DNA from: Nematostella vectensis
Taxonomy: Eukaryota; Cnidaria; Anthozoa; Actiniaria; Edwardsiidae
DNA length: 64,000 nucleotides
Direction of reading: 5' to 3'
Assembly (NCBI RefSeq): GCF_932526225.1
Contig: NC_064035.1
Span: forward strand, 6,137,501-6,201,500
Below are positions 10,422 to 29,082 of the stretch, piece after piece. The notes beneath the pieces are model-generated. The model worked only from the letters and a program-made list of their open reading frames with translations, had not been told where the DNA came from and did no database searches. The translations under genes were made by a program, and so were the position numbers. Each line of letters opens with the position of its first letter. The stretch's first letter is position 1.

Positions 10422-11627
10422 TTACAATTCTGGAAGAGATTTGAAATATTTTTTAGCCTCTACAGCACTCTCAATACATATATTATATACTGGATGAACA
10501 GGCTTTAACAAATTGTGTTCACCACCGACAATGTTCCGGTTCATTCTGTGTCCAAGCATGAAGTGTTGTGCAACAGACAGGCCAGACAGGCAGTAACAGG
10601 TGTGGTAGAAATCCCGACTCTTTCCAGGCTTGTCGATCAAACCCCCCGCATGGTATTGGCACTGAACTAACACGTAGTCCTGTAGAGCCACCTGGTCAAA
10701 CATCCACTTTTCCTGGCTTATGGCATTGTCTTGTTTGGCTTCCAGTACGCTGTGTAGCAAAGGAAATAGTCCACCAAGCCAGTATGAGTAACAGCCATCA
10801 ACTAATTTGTTGGTGCGGCCTTGAAAGCCTCCTTCGGCTTTCATTTGCCTGTTTACTGCCCAACGCAAGAGCTGTTTTAGGTTGACGATGTGTTCTTTGC
10901 CAAGAAGTACCAAACATGCAAAGCCACAGAAGGTGTAACCTCCATGAGCCTCAAGACCAGGCTCACCTGAAAATCCTCCCTCGTATGTCTGACAAGACTT
11001 TAGCCAATCAGCAGTCCCCGCAAACAATTCTGGTGTAAGAATGTTTGTTATAGATGCTGAAACAGCAGCGCAGTATGCTCCTCTGATGTCAACCTCGCCA
11101 TCAACATGCATACGGAATCCGCCGTCAAGATTTCGGCAGCGCATAATGAAATTATACAATGCCGGCCTATCTATTACATTATAAGCTTCTTCAGTGCCCA
11201 GGATGCTAAGAGCGCACACAGCGGCATATGTCGGCGCTAAATGTGGAACTTGGTTCGGACCGCCACCAAATCCACCTTCCGGGTGTTGGCACCGGCGAAG
11301 AAAACCAACTATGTCAGAGACTTGTTGCAGCGGCACCTCTTCGCCGAGCAGTTTTAATGAGTGTAACATCCAATAGCAGAGCCAAGGCCGGCTAGCGTCC
11401 AGACATTCGTACGAATCGGATAATCGAACAAGACCCCGGCGAACGTAGTTTAAATGTTTTTGTCGAATTAGAGGGATCTCTGGATCTAAATCCATCACAG
11501 CGAGATAGGAGTAGTAATTCTTTGCTATTTTAAGTTCTACGGCTTGTTGTTCTTTAGATGTAGCTGTCGGAAAGCCGTCATCTTTGAAGCGTAATTCGCC
11601 AACACTTTTGTTAGAGTGAAGAGCCAT
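10422..11627 (-). CDS. FNTB: Protein farnesyltransferase subunit beta, intronless
   Basis: A single 401-residue open frame from ATG to stop. With the shared alpha subunit, this subunit transfers a 15-carbon farnesyl group to the Cys of C-terminal CaaX motifs on Ras-type GTPases, lamins and others. The repeated prenyltransferase alpha-alpha barrel motifs are visible: HPEGGFGGGPNQVPH, NLDGGFRMHVDGEVD, TYEGGFSGEPGLEAHGG, AEGGFQGRTNKLVDGCYSYW, HAGGLIDKPGKSRDFYHTCY. Zinc ligands are present as Asp and Cys in VDGCYSYW and His in FYHTCY. Length is slightly below vertebrate FNTB (about 437), the difference being at the termini. The complete absence of introns is unusual for a locus where the other genes are intron-rich. 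It lies head-to-head with TMEM245. No poly(A) tract was seen after the stop. Confidence 0.98.
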   Translation of the reverse strand: MALHSNKSVGELRFKDDGFPTATSKEQQAVELKIAKNYYSYLAVMDLDPEIPLIRQKHLNYVRRGLVRLSDSYECLDASRPWLCYWMLHSLKLLGEEVPLQQVSDIVGFLRRCQHPEGGFGGGPNQVPHLAPTYAAVCALSILGTEEAYNVIDRPALYNFIMRCRNLDGGFRMHVDGEVDIRGAYCAAVSASITNILTPELFAGTADWLKSCQTYEGGFSGEPGLEAHGGYTFCGFACLVLLGKEHIVNLKQLLRWAVNRQMKAEGGFQGRTNKLVDGCYSYWLGGLFPLLHSVLEAKQDNAISQEKWMFDQVALQDYVLVQCQYHAGGLIDKPGKSRDFYHTCYCLSGLSVAQHFMLGHRMNRNIVGGEHNLLKPVHPVYNICIESAVEAKKYFKSLPEL

Positions 11628-12028
11628 TTTTGAAAGCCAAGCCTAAACACTAATGGGAAATACCACTGACCTGATACTTGATGGACTTTATCTTCTTGTG
11701 CTTGGGTGGTATCGTTATATGTTTGTTACGAAACGAAAGGAAAAAAATATAATAGGTATGCTGATCTTATTTTATTTCGAAAGCGTTATAAATTTTCCTT
11801 AATTAAATAAAAATAAAGCCTGTTTTATATTTTATTGAAATACACAGCTAATTTCACAAAACATCTTTTTTAGTTTTGTCCCTCCCCTCCCCTATGACAG
11901 AACTTGTAAAGCCCAGTCAGCAGCCTCATACAAAATACAAATGGCGGCCGGTTGATAAAAAAAAAAAAAAAACAACTGATGACCAGATAAAACGTTTGTC
12001 GCTGTCTCTACACAATATTATAAGCGCA
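11628..12028. promoter_or_regulatory. Shared divergent promoter region of FNTB and TMEM245
   Basis: About 400 bp separate the FNTB ATG (minus) from the preferred TMEM245 ATG (plus). Such head-to-head spacing typically means a bidirectional promoter. The region is AT-rich, with no clear TATA box placed for either gene. An upstream in-frame ATG for TMEM245 at 11894 has a weak start context (C at -3), whereas 12029 has G at -3. Confidence 0.6.
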
Positions 12029-20818
<8,790 letters not shown>

Positions 20819-21270
20819 ATGAATCGTACGACAGACGACATTTTTGTAATTGTACCTTATTATGATTATTAAAAATAATGTCACACAAGCGCGGAATCTT
20901 AAACCATTATAGGCGGCGACACTTTTCTCCAGTCCCAAGTCAGTCCAGTCAATCTGCAATGATTAGATATCTTAGAAAATCACTCCTGATAACCTACAGC
21001 GATAGTTTTTTGACTAGCCCTCTAGAATTCTATTGTTATTTATGAGCGCACTGAGCTTCCGTGGGGTCAAATTCGGTTGAACTTCTAGTGGGTACAGCCT
21101 TTCTAATAATCACATAAGTTTACAGAGACAGCAGACAATTTAGGTGTTGAAAACGTAAAGATAATCATTACAGAAAGACTGCTCACTAAAGATACGATAC
21201 GAGGTTGTAGCCTAGAATACAAGTTTTATTGCTAGATTTTTGCGTGTTTTACTGAATCCATTTTCAACCA
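20819..21270. other. 3' flank of TMEM245, no gene seen
   Basis: AT-rich sequence after the TMEM245 stop. TTATTAAAAATAATG near 20865 could serve as a weak poly(A) signal region. No repeat family or coding pattern recognised. Confidence 0.4.
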
Positions 21271-21952
21271 GGGGCTCGTTTCTCGAAACACCCGAGAATT
21301 CTTGGGCCCGAAAACGATTCATTCCTTAAATTTGAAAAGCTTGCTAATTCCTATAAAATTTACGCTTCGTTACTGTGCCGAGCATTTGCGGGTCACTCAA
21401 TGCACAGCTTTTCAAGCTGAGACACATCTCTTGACTGTTCTTAATAATCGTGGAAGGGTTTCAAAGCCAGAAACTTGTTATTTAGGCTAAAAATCGAGAA
21501 AATGGGAGACAGCCGTGCAGCTAGTTTTTCCCCTCCTTTACCGGAAGCCGTGCAAGTAGACACATAAAATTTATGGTATCTAAACGTGTTAAAATGTTGT
21601 CAAACATCGTATTTTACCACAAAGATTCATGTAAAGGATGATTCTCTTTATATATTTATAGATTTTGATCTTTCCCGAACTTCTCGGGCCCGAAAATCAC
21701 GTCTTAAATATCAAGAAAGTTCTCGGGACCTCGCAGTCACCCGAGACTTTTCGGGTAACTTTCTGGCTTCAGCAGAACTTCGAAAATAGCCCTTTTGAGC
21801 GTAATCATTTGGAATATGAACCAAGAGGAAGTTCAAACTGTTCTAAATCATGAAAGCGGTTCCAAAAAGGAAAACATGCGAAATCTTGGGGAAAAATGCA
21901 AAATAAAGTTTTCGGGCCCGAGAATTCTCGGGAGTTTCAAGAAACGGGCGCC
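21271..21952. mobile_element. Non-autonomous element with TTTCTCGAAACACCCGAGAA ends, copy A
   Basis: Left end GCTCGTTTCTCGAAACACCC continuing GAGAATTC...GGGCCCG, and right end the complement (CGGGCCCGAGAATTCTCGGG then TTTCAAGAAACGGGCGCC): inverted repeats of about 45 bp. Inner GGGCCCG/CTCGGG motifs recur near 21690 and 21740. A related copy in the opposite orientation lies at 48398-48808. In copy B (to about 29673) only the right portion remains. No open transposase. Confidence 0.8.
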
Positions 21953-22279
21953 AGTTCAGGTAGGAATACGAGCTTTATTCAACACTAACAAGACATCGTT
22001 TTGTAGTAAAATTATCCTATAACCCCTGCGCGGATCCAGTAAAATATCTGTCATTGATCATTTGCCCAAAAATTTACGGGATCACAAGATTTATATGGAT
22101 TCCGGATCACGATTCCAATTTTGGGAGGGGGAACCATTTTTATTTATCCCTGGTATCGGGATCACTTGAAAAAATACTACACAAATGTTAATAAATACAA
22201 AATCAAAGCAAATAAAAAAAGATATCGATCCTAATGTCCATCCTCTCTCATGTTCAAGAGAAGATAGCGTCGCCTGTAA

Positions 22280-22611
22280 GTGTTACTGGACAATATAGCA
22301 ACCGAACCAGGCCCGTACCCAGGAGACGTGTTACTGGACAATATAGCAACCGAACCAGGCCCGTACCCAGGAGACGTGTTACTGGACAATATAGCAACCG
22401 AACCAGGCCCGTACCCAGGAGACGTGTTACTGGACAATATAGCAACCGAACCAGGCCCGTACCCAGGAGACGTGTTACTGGACAATATAGCAACCGAACC
22501 AGGCCCGTACCCAGGAGACGTGTTACTGGACAATATAGCAACCGAACCAGGCCCGTACCCAGGAGACGTGTTACTGGACAATATAGCAACCGAACCAGGC
22601 CCGTACCCAGG
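22280..22611. repeat. 48-bp tandem array, copy A (about 7 units)
   Basis: Unit begins TGTTACTGGACAATATAGCA and continues through ACCGAACCAGGCCCGTACCC to AGGAGACG; 48 bp, nearly perfect here. Because 48 is a multiple of three and the unit lacks stops in several frames, long open frames appear on both strands, but they only encode a 16-residue repeat and lack independent coding evidence. Confidence 0.97.
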
Positions 22612-23044
22612 ATTTTTCTTTAGGAGGTGCGAAATCCCCTAATTTTTCTAAGGGGGGGGGGCATACTAGAGTGATCTAGCTTATGCTTTATAGTTTTGTC
22701 TACAAATAGCACGTCTATTGAGATCCGAAAACAATAACCGACTTTCGGCCAATGTGGGTGGATGCGTTCGCACCCCCTGCAACCCCCCTCAACGTCTCTA
22801 TGAAGTGGCCTAAATAGAGGAGACGTTTGAGGCTCTGGAACCAGGGCACTTCAAGCTCCTCTTACATGTAAATTAACGTTTTGATAATCAAGTTATCTAA
22901 AAACTATTGTCGGAACTCCCCCATATATGATATTTTCTTCTACTATAAACATAAAGGAAGAACATATTGTGCATAAGGGCCTGTATATCCAGGACTTTGA
23001 GCATGGCTTTTTAAACCCATTTAGCAGACCTCAGCTGACCATTT

Positions 23045-23112
23045 ACGATTGTTCTACCCTGGGTACCAGAGGCCGCGAAGCTCGGAGCCCCTGGTACCCA
23101 GGGTACGGTTGT
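23045..23112. repeat. Palindrome around TACCCTGGGTACCAG
   Basis: TACCCTGGGTACCAG at about 23056 is complementary to CTGGTACCCAGGGTA at about 23092, separated by a short loop containing GGCCGCGAAGCTCGGAGCCC. The same end sequence is found at the right tip of the inverted-repeat element in TMEM245 intron 1. Present in copies A and C; in copy B the left arm is deleted (near 31437). Confidence 0.75.
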
Positions 23113-24686
23113 TCTGTTAAAGGCTCCGCATTGTCGCCAGTTTACTTCCAGAGATCCGACGGAAACCTCAACCATTTAAAGATAAAAGAATCCATAAAAA
23201 TCCAAGATATTTAAAAGGCCATCCGCACTAAATTATCAATCACATCCTCAAAGAAACTTCCATTAGATACACTGCTTTCAATATTTTGAAATATTATTCG
23301 CGTTTTCCGTTAAAAATCATCGGAGATTGTTACGTAATCGACCGGAAGTAAACTGGTGACAATGCTGCTTTAATCGAGAAGAATCTGATAATAGGAGACC
23401 GTTTACACCGGGCGACAATAAATATACCCCCCCTCCCCTGCACGCTTTGTCACCTGTCACGGACCTGCAATTATCTCACTCGCATCGAATTTCATCCAAT
23501 TTCACCCTCTTCTTATGCCCCATATACTAATAAGACCAATCTGATATCACGACATCACGATGAAATATAAGCAAATACAAGGAGCACGGCAGCATTCTAG
23601 ACCCCATAAAAAGAGGAATTACTAATATCTCATTAGTGTCCATGCGTGAGAGCCCATCACTAAAAATTACAAACACCTAATTATCTCCCACTTGGAATTG
23701 CTACCAAGGGGGGACGTTCTTACGAAAATACTTATCTCAAACAGTAATGAAATATTAATCTCGCGCCCCGTTAAACATCATGGTTGAGAGCGTTCTTAAC
23801 TCCTTTTCACGCTTTTCCTCACAAGGCAAATAATAAAGACCTTACTTATAAAATGTTCTGGAAAAGAAAAGAGAAATTAAGATGCCGTTTTTGTTTTTTC
23901 AACTATATATATATAGTATATATATTTCTCTTTTTCTAGTCATTTTTATTCTAGACATGATGCCTTTTTTTTATTTGGCGTGCACAAAAGGGGTTGAAAT
24001 CAGTGATTAACTTTGCTATTCTTAGTTCTTTTTAAACGCGCGAAAGAGGAGAAGTCCAGCAAATCAAACCAATTGATTTTTGGGCATACGAAAGGGGGTA
24101 TGGGGATCAACTTTTTCCCCTAAGAGTTTTAAGCGCAAATAACAAACGAGATTACATAGAAAGACCTGGTGAACCTGCTGTTTAAAAAAGGCAAGTAGAA
24201 TACAAGTACCATGGACAATCACACCCTCATCAAGGAAGAGAAATGTGAGCGGTATAAATATTTGATGTCAAAGTTGTCATGCGTGGTCACAAGAGGATGT
24301 TTAGCCCTTTCTAACACCACTTGTGTCATCATTTGGTTGAAGGCGGGAGTACGGTTCACACTGTCGAGTGGTATGTCGCATGCTATATCGGTCAAGTATT
24401 GTTTTGGCTATCCCGTGGAAAATCAAGTCTCGACAAAACAATTTATCACAACAACAATAATTTAATTATATAGTGTTAATTTAATCCTTAGAGTTGATTT
24501 AATCAATCGTTAAAAAGTAATTCTATTTCCAGGTAAAGTAATCTAAAGGCTTTCTACTGTCCATCGCGGTTAGAAAACAATTCTTGTGTAAGTATCGCGC
24601 ATGCGCATGCAATAAATACTGGACCCTCTTTCACGCGAGCCAGAATGTCGAGCGCAAAGAGAGTCCCAGGTTTGGACTATTGCCCA

Positions 24687-24813
24687 GGGCCCGGTTCCTA
24701 GAAAGCAGGTTAGCGCTTATCCACGGATAAATATGGTTATCGAGACATTTGATTGGATAACAACCTTATTTAACTCTAGGTTAGCGTTAACCTGCTTTCT
24801 AGGAACCCGGCCC
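24687..24813. mobile_element. 127-bp MITE with ~33-bp inverted repeats, copy A
   Basis: Left arm GGGCCCGGTTCCTAGAAAGC then AGGTTAGCGCTTA; right arm the complement, ending TTTCTAGGAACCCGGCCC. The interior is about 60 bp. Flanked on both sides by CCCAG(GG), a possible short target duplication. The same insertion is present in copy B at 33049-33175, so it pre-dates the duplication. Confidence 0.85.
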
Positions 24814-26019
24814 AGGGCGTCTTTCAGTCTGTTTCTTTCTCGCGCCGCGTTCCCTTGTGCCCGATCCCCACGACGCCCTGGGTCCCCGAGGATGAGATTT
24901 CATGCATCGTTCATTATGTGCCGAGCACTCGCATGTCGCCTTTTGCGATTTTTTTTTCAAGCTCGAAGCCATCGTTTGACGGTTCTAAATAACGTTGGGA
25001 GGTTTTTAGAGCAGCGGTCTGAGTTCGTCGAGATTTCTCGGAAAAATGAAGTTTGGGTGCCCTAGCTCAAAATTAAACTGGTAATAGGTATGGGTGACCA
25101 TGGTATCCTCTGAAAGTTTGAAGAAATTTGGATAAATATTTTTGGCGATAGAAGCCGAAAAGTAATTTTTCGTCTCCCGCACCCGGATTTGAGACAATTT
25201 CGTGGTTGTTAGAAAAAGACTAAAAACCGGTTCGCAACGCGTGATAAAACAACTGCAGCTTATATAAACCTAAAGAATAGATAATAAGGAACTCCCAGGC
25301 TGAAAGATAAGCTGTTCTGTCAGCACCTTATTATTTTACGCGATCTTATTTTATTTTATGTTTTTAGATGACTTTGAAAAGCCTTGAAATAATTGTGTAA
25401 TATCGCCGATGAGATGTGGATTTGGCAAAAATGTTTGCATTCATTGAAAAGAGCATCATTTCTACTTTTGATATGTGAAATAAAATTTAGGGGCAAATAA
25501 AATCCGACTTTTTTACAAGCCGAAATATGACCCCCACTTGACCCTAATTATAAACAAATGCCGACACTCACTTTTTAATGCCTCGCTACCAAAAACTTAT
25601 AAATAACAATTAAAACTGCCAAAAAAAAAAGGATGCAATATAATTCTTGAAAATACTGGTATTTAATCAAATATTCTTGTCTCTCTGATGTTTATATGCT
25701 TTTCAAGATTATATTTTCATAACATTTTTAAGTACAATCCGCATGCATGATAATTATTATCGGCACTAAAAACTTCCGGTTCTTTATTCTTCCGCTTCAT
25801 GAGCATCTCCAAACTTTTTCCCACGAAAGTTATTCTTAAATCGTCCTATATTTATTTCTATCCATCCCTCGTTCTATAAGCATTATAATATTTTCTTTCG
25901 TTCCCTACTTTCGTGGACTAGAATCGCGTACCATCTTCTGATTGTCGTGTTGTTATGCAAATTCGAAGAGTTAATTTATTCAACAAGCGTTCATACAAAG
26001 AAATCAAGAAAAAATAACA

Positions 26020-26160
26020 GTTGAAGCTTTTCTACTATTGTTTATTATATAACCAACCAATTTCCATTCCCCAGGTAAATTGAGTTACAAAAAGAAAGTA
26101 AGAAAAAATAACAGTTGATGCTTTTTACTATTGTTTTCAATAATACCAAAAAAATTCCAT
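26020..26160. repeat. Imperfect direct repeat inside the 4-kb element
   Basis: AAAAAATAACAGTTGA(A/T)GCTT with the following TACTATTGTTT and CCATTC occurs at about 26010 and again at about 26103, period about 93 bp. Confidence 0.7.
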
Positions 26161-26927
26161 TCTTGTCAGGGAGCATATGTCCAAAAAAGCTCCCTAGGTA
26201 AATTTTGAGGTTACTTTTCTGTTTTCATTTTTTCGCGCGTTAACTTAGGGCCTAATCGCACTAGGAGGACAAAGTTTGTCTGGCCGGGATAAACAGCCGT
26301 CCAAATTGTGTCCTGGCCAATCGATTGGCTTGTTAACCAGTAAAAAAATCGCTTTCACTATTCACTTTACCGGCATACTACAAGCAAGACAACGCAGGAT
26401 TCTATCATTGCGCGTAAGGTGCAGTAAACGCTTATTGCAAGCAGGTAATTACTCGCTATAAGCGCTTCTTTACTAGTCTCAGGCAGGAGATCATAGGACT
26501 AGAGGACTGAGGAGGGGGAAGGTGTGGCTTGCCCAACCATAGGTACCATTTGGAAAAAGAATAATGTTTGAAAAGCCTTCAGTAAGGGGGGGGGGGGGGG
26601 CGTTTACCCGGTGTATTATAGCCACCATCTTGGATTTGAGAGTGGGAGGGGAAGAGGAGAGAGAGCCTTCAAGCCGCATCTGACCAATCGATTTCAACGT
26701 TTCCGGGCTCGTTCAGTGACCGTGAATTCGATGACATCAAGCGTGCTGTCGGGCGCAGGGCGAACGCCGCTGAGCCAGAACCCGCAGTCAGCAGCGAGGA
26801 AGAGCCTACCACAAAGCTATTTAGCTGTCCAGTGCGTGAAAGGCTATACACGCTTGGCTTGGTTAGACCGGCACACACTATACGGCAAATGCGAGTTTGC
26901 CAAAGAAGGGGAATGCATATCTTTGCC

Positions 26928-27340
26928 CGGGGGGGACTCTCTAAAAATGTAGACGGGGGTAATCGTCATATCTTTTAGGGTATAAAATTTCTACCAACTG
27001 CCATCTTTTAGGGGGTGTTGGAGGATTTTTCAGATTTTGCTATCTCTTAGGGTAGAAAAAATTCGACCAACTGCTATTCCTAAGTGTGTGTTAAACGTTT
27101 TTTTCCATTCTGTTATCTCTTAGGGTATAAAATTCGATTAATTGCTATTCCTAAGGGGGTGTTAAACGTTTTTTTTCGATTCTGCTATCCCTTAGGGGCA
27201 AAAATTCCTTCGACCTCACCCAATTTTCCCGTCTCTTAGAGGAAATAATTTCTGTTGACCACGCCTAATGTGCCATCCCTAACGGAGTACAATCAATTTT
27301 GCCGACGATTACCCACGTCTGTTTTTATCGGAGTCCCCCT
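26928..27340. mobile_element. MITE with GGGGGACTC...GACGATTACCC ends
   Basis: Left end GGGGGACTCTCTAAAAATGT then AGACGGGGGTAATCGTC; right end is the complement, GACGATTACCCACGTCTG to GGAGTCCCCC. Internally, a motif close to TATCTCTTAGGGTATAAAA(TT) recurs about six times with ~60-100 bp spacing. A relative lies at 51439-51886. Nested inside the 4-kb inverted-arm element. Confidence 0.8.
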
Positions 27341-27414
27341 TCCCGGCAAGCTTGGCTACCACCAAAAAGTAGTCGGGGGGAGGAGGGGGGCGTACCATTA
27401 ATTGGGAATGAAGT

Positions 27415-27795
27415 GATAGAATCAACAAGCTGCATCTCTATACAGGGGAACGCCGATTAAATCAGCGAGTTCCTATTACCGGGCCATGTACTGGTGTATT
27501 TTTCCCGAAAATAACACAGGATGCGGAGGCTGCAGAGGCTGCGGAGGAGGCAGCCGCCTACTTCCGTACGAGAGCTGCCATCCTAGATGAATACCAACTA
27601 AATCACCCAATAGAAGCGAACGGCATCGACTTGTGCCACTTTAACTCCAGGTCCAGGCTCACCTTTCTTTCAGTTATAACCCTTCCCACTATCTGCAAAG
27701 AGCTGGAGCTTCAAGTGCCCGGAGCAACCCGACGCAAAGCTTCTTTTGTAGCCACGCTCGTGGATGTTATTCAAAGATGTAGTTGCGCAAAATAA
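27415..27795 (+). pseudogene. Open reading frame remnant inside the 4-kb element, function unknown
   Basis: About 125 codons open without an obvious ATG near the start. It reads through an Ala/Glu-rich helix (DAEAAEAAEEAAAYFRTRAA), then a Leu-rich stretch (LCHFNSRSRLTFLSVITLP) and ends ...DVIQRCSCAK with a stop at about 27793. Codon use looks protein-like and unlike the surrounding AT-rich DNA (local GC is raised). It may be the C-terminal end of an element-encoded protein truncated by the MITE just upstream. Not recognised as a family. Confidence 0.45.
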
Positions 27796-29082
27796 ATCCA
27801 CGATTTCTTGGGTCCCGATTATATTTTTTCGGTAATCCTGTGTTCTGTTGTGAAGACCAGAGTAAGTTTTTACACTTTAATACTCTCTTTTACTAAAAAG
27901 GAGAACAGCTTACGGTGAGAGGCCTCAATATCGCAAATGTCTCAGCGTTCTTGCATAATTTGTATTTTTATTTGATCAAATTTGTAGTTGAACAAAGGCT
28001 TTGAAAATATGCGAATTTTGACAATTTGATCAAGCTTTTTGTTTAATTACAATTTAAAACTGTACAAAATTCTGCCAGTATCGCTTGTTAATTAAATAAA
28101 AACATGCAAAACTCTCATTTTCTTCTTTTGGACGTTTTTATTTTTCAATAAGTAATTATCAGAAAAGTCTTATTGCAGTCATGGTGAGGTATTTTATGCT
28201 TGTCGCTTTGTTTGTCACCTTTTAATTACGTATGCATGGCAGCAAACAAAATAGTATCACGCGAGCCTAAAAACCGCAATTTAATGCAATAAATGCTATG
28301 AAATTATTACCATTAAATTTTAGTATTGCCGACAGTATATTTCTTTTGATTTGAGCGCTCTTTCTTGTTTTTCTGGAGATTTGAAGGCGTTGTTTGAATG
28401 CGGAAAACCTGATACAGTAGTCTGCATTAGTTTATAATTAGGGTCAAGTGGGGGTCATATTTCGGCTTGTAAAAAAGTCGGATTTTATTTGCCCCTAAAT
28501 TTTATTTCATATATCAAACGTAGAAATGATGTTCTTTTCGATGAATGCAATCATTTTTGCCAAATCCACATCTCATCGGCGATATTACACGATCATTTCA
28601 GGGCTTTTCAAAGTCATCTAAAAACGTAAAATAAAATAAAATCGTGTAAAATAATAAGGTGCTGACAGAACAGCTTATCTTTTAGCCTTGGAAATCCTTA
28701 TTATCTATTCTTTAGGTTTATATAAGCTGCAAATGTTTTATGACGCGTTGCGAACCGGTTTTTAGTCTTTTTCTAACAACCACGAAATTGTCTCAAATCC
28801 GGGTGCGGGAGACTAAAAATTACTTTTTGGCTTCTATCGCCAAAAATATTTATCCAAATTGCTTCAAGCTTTCACAGTATACTGAGGTCACCCATACCTA
28901 TTACCAGTTTAATTTTGAGCTAGGGCACCCAAACATCATTTTTCCGAGAAATCTCGACGAACTCAGACCGCTGGTCTTTAAAGTCAAAACTTCTAATTTT
29001 GGCTTAATGGCAAAAAGAAGAAAATGAAGTGCATCTACTTTTGCACAGCTGTTATGGCCAAAACAAGAACTGTCGAACTCCA

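Larger units (their letters stand above)
25003..28969. mobile_element. ~4-kb element with ~550-bp inverted arms, inserted in copy A
   Basis: Left arm 25003-25557 and right arm 28432-28969 are inverted copies (about 90 percent by eye): for example CAGCGGTCTGAGTTCGTCGA against TCGACGAACTCAGACCGCTG, and GACCCCCACTTGACCCTAAT against its complement near 28436. Copy B at 33350-33375 carries the joined flanks GGAGGTTTTTAAAGTC with no insert, so the insertion and its limits are directly shown; the target duplication is 2-4 bp (TT or TTTA). The interior has a MITE (26928-27340) and a short open frame but no recognised transposase. Confidence 0.85.

Noticed and set aside
28740..29027. 95-codon open frame, with a similar inverted one at 25006-25197
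   Set aside because: Similarity between them is nucleotide-level similarity of the two inverted arms; no domain and no start/stop conservation.
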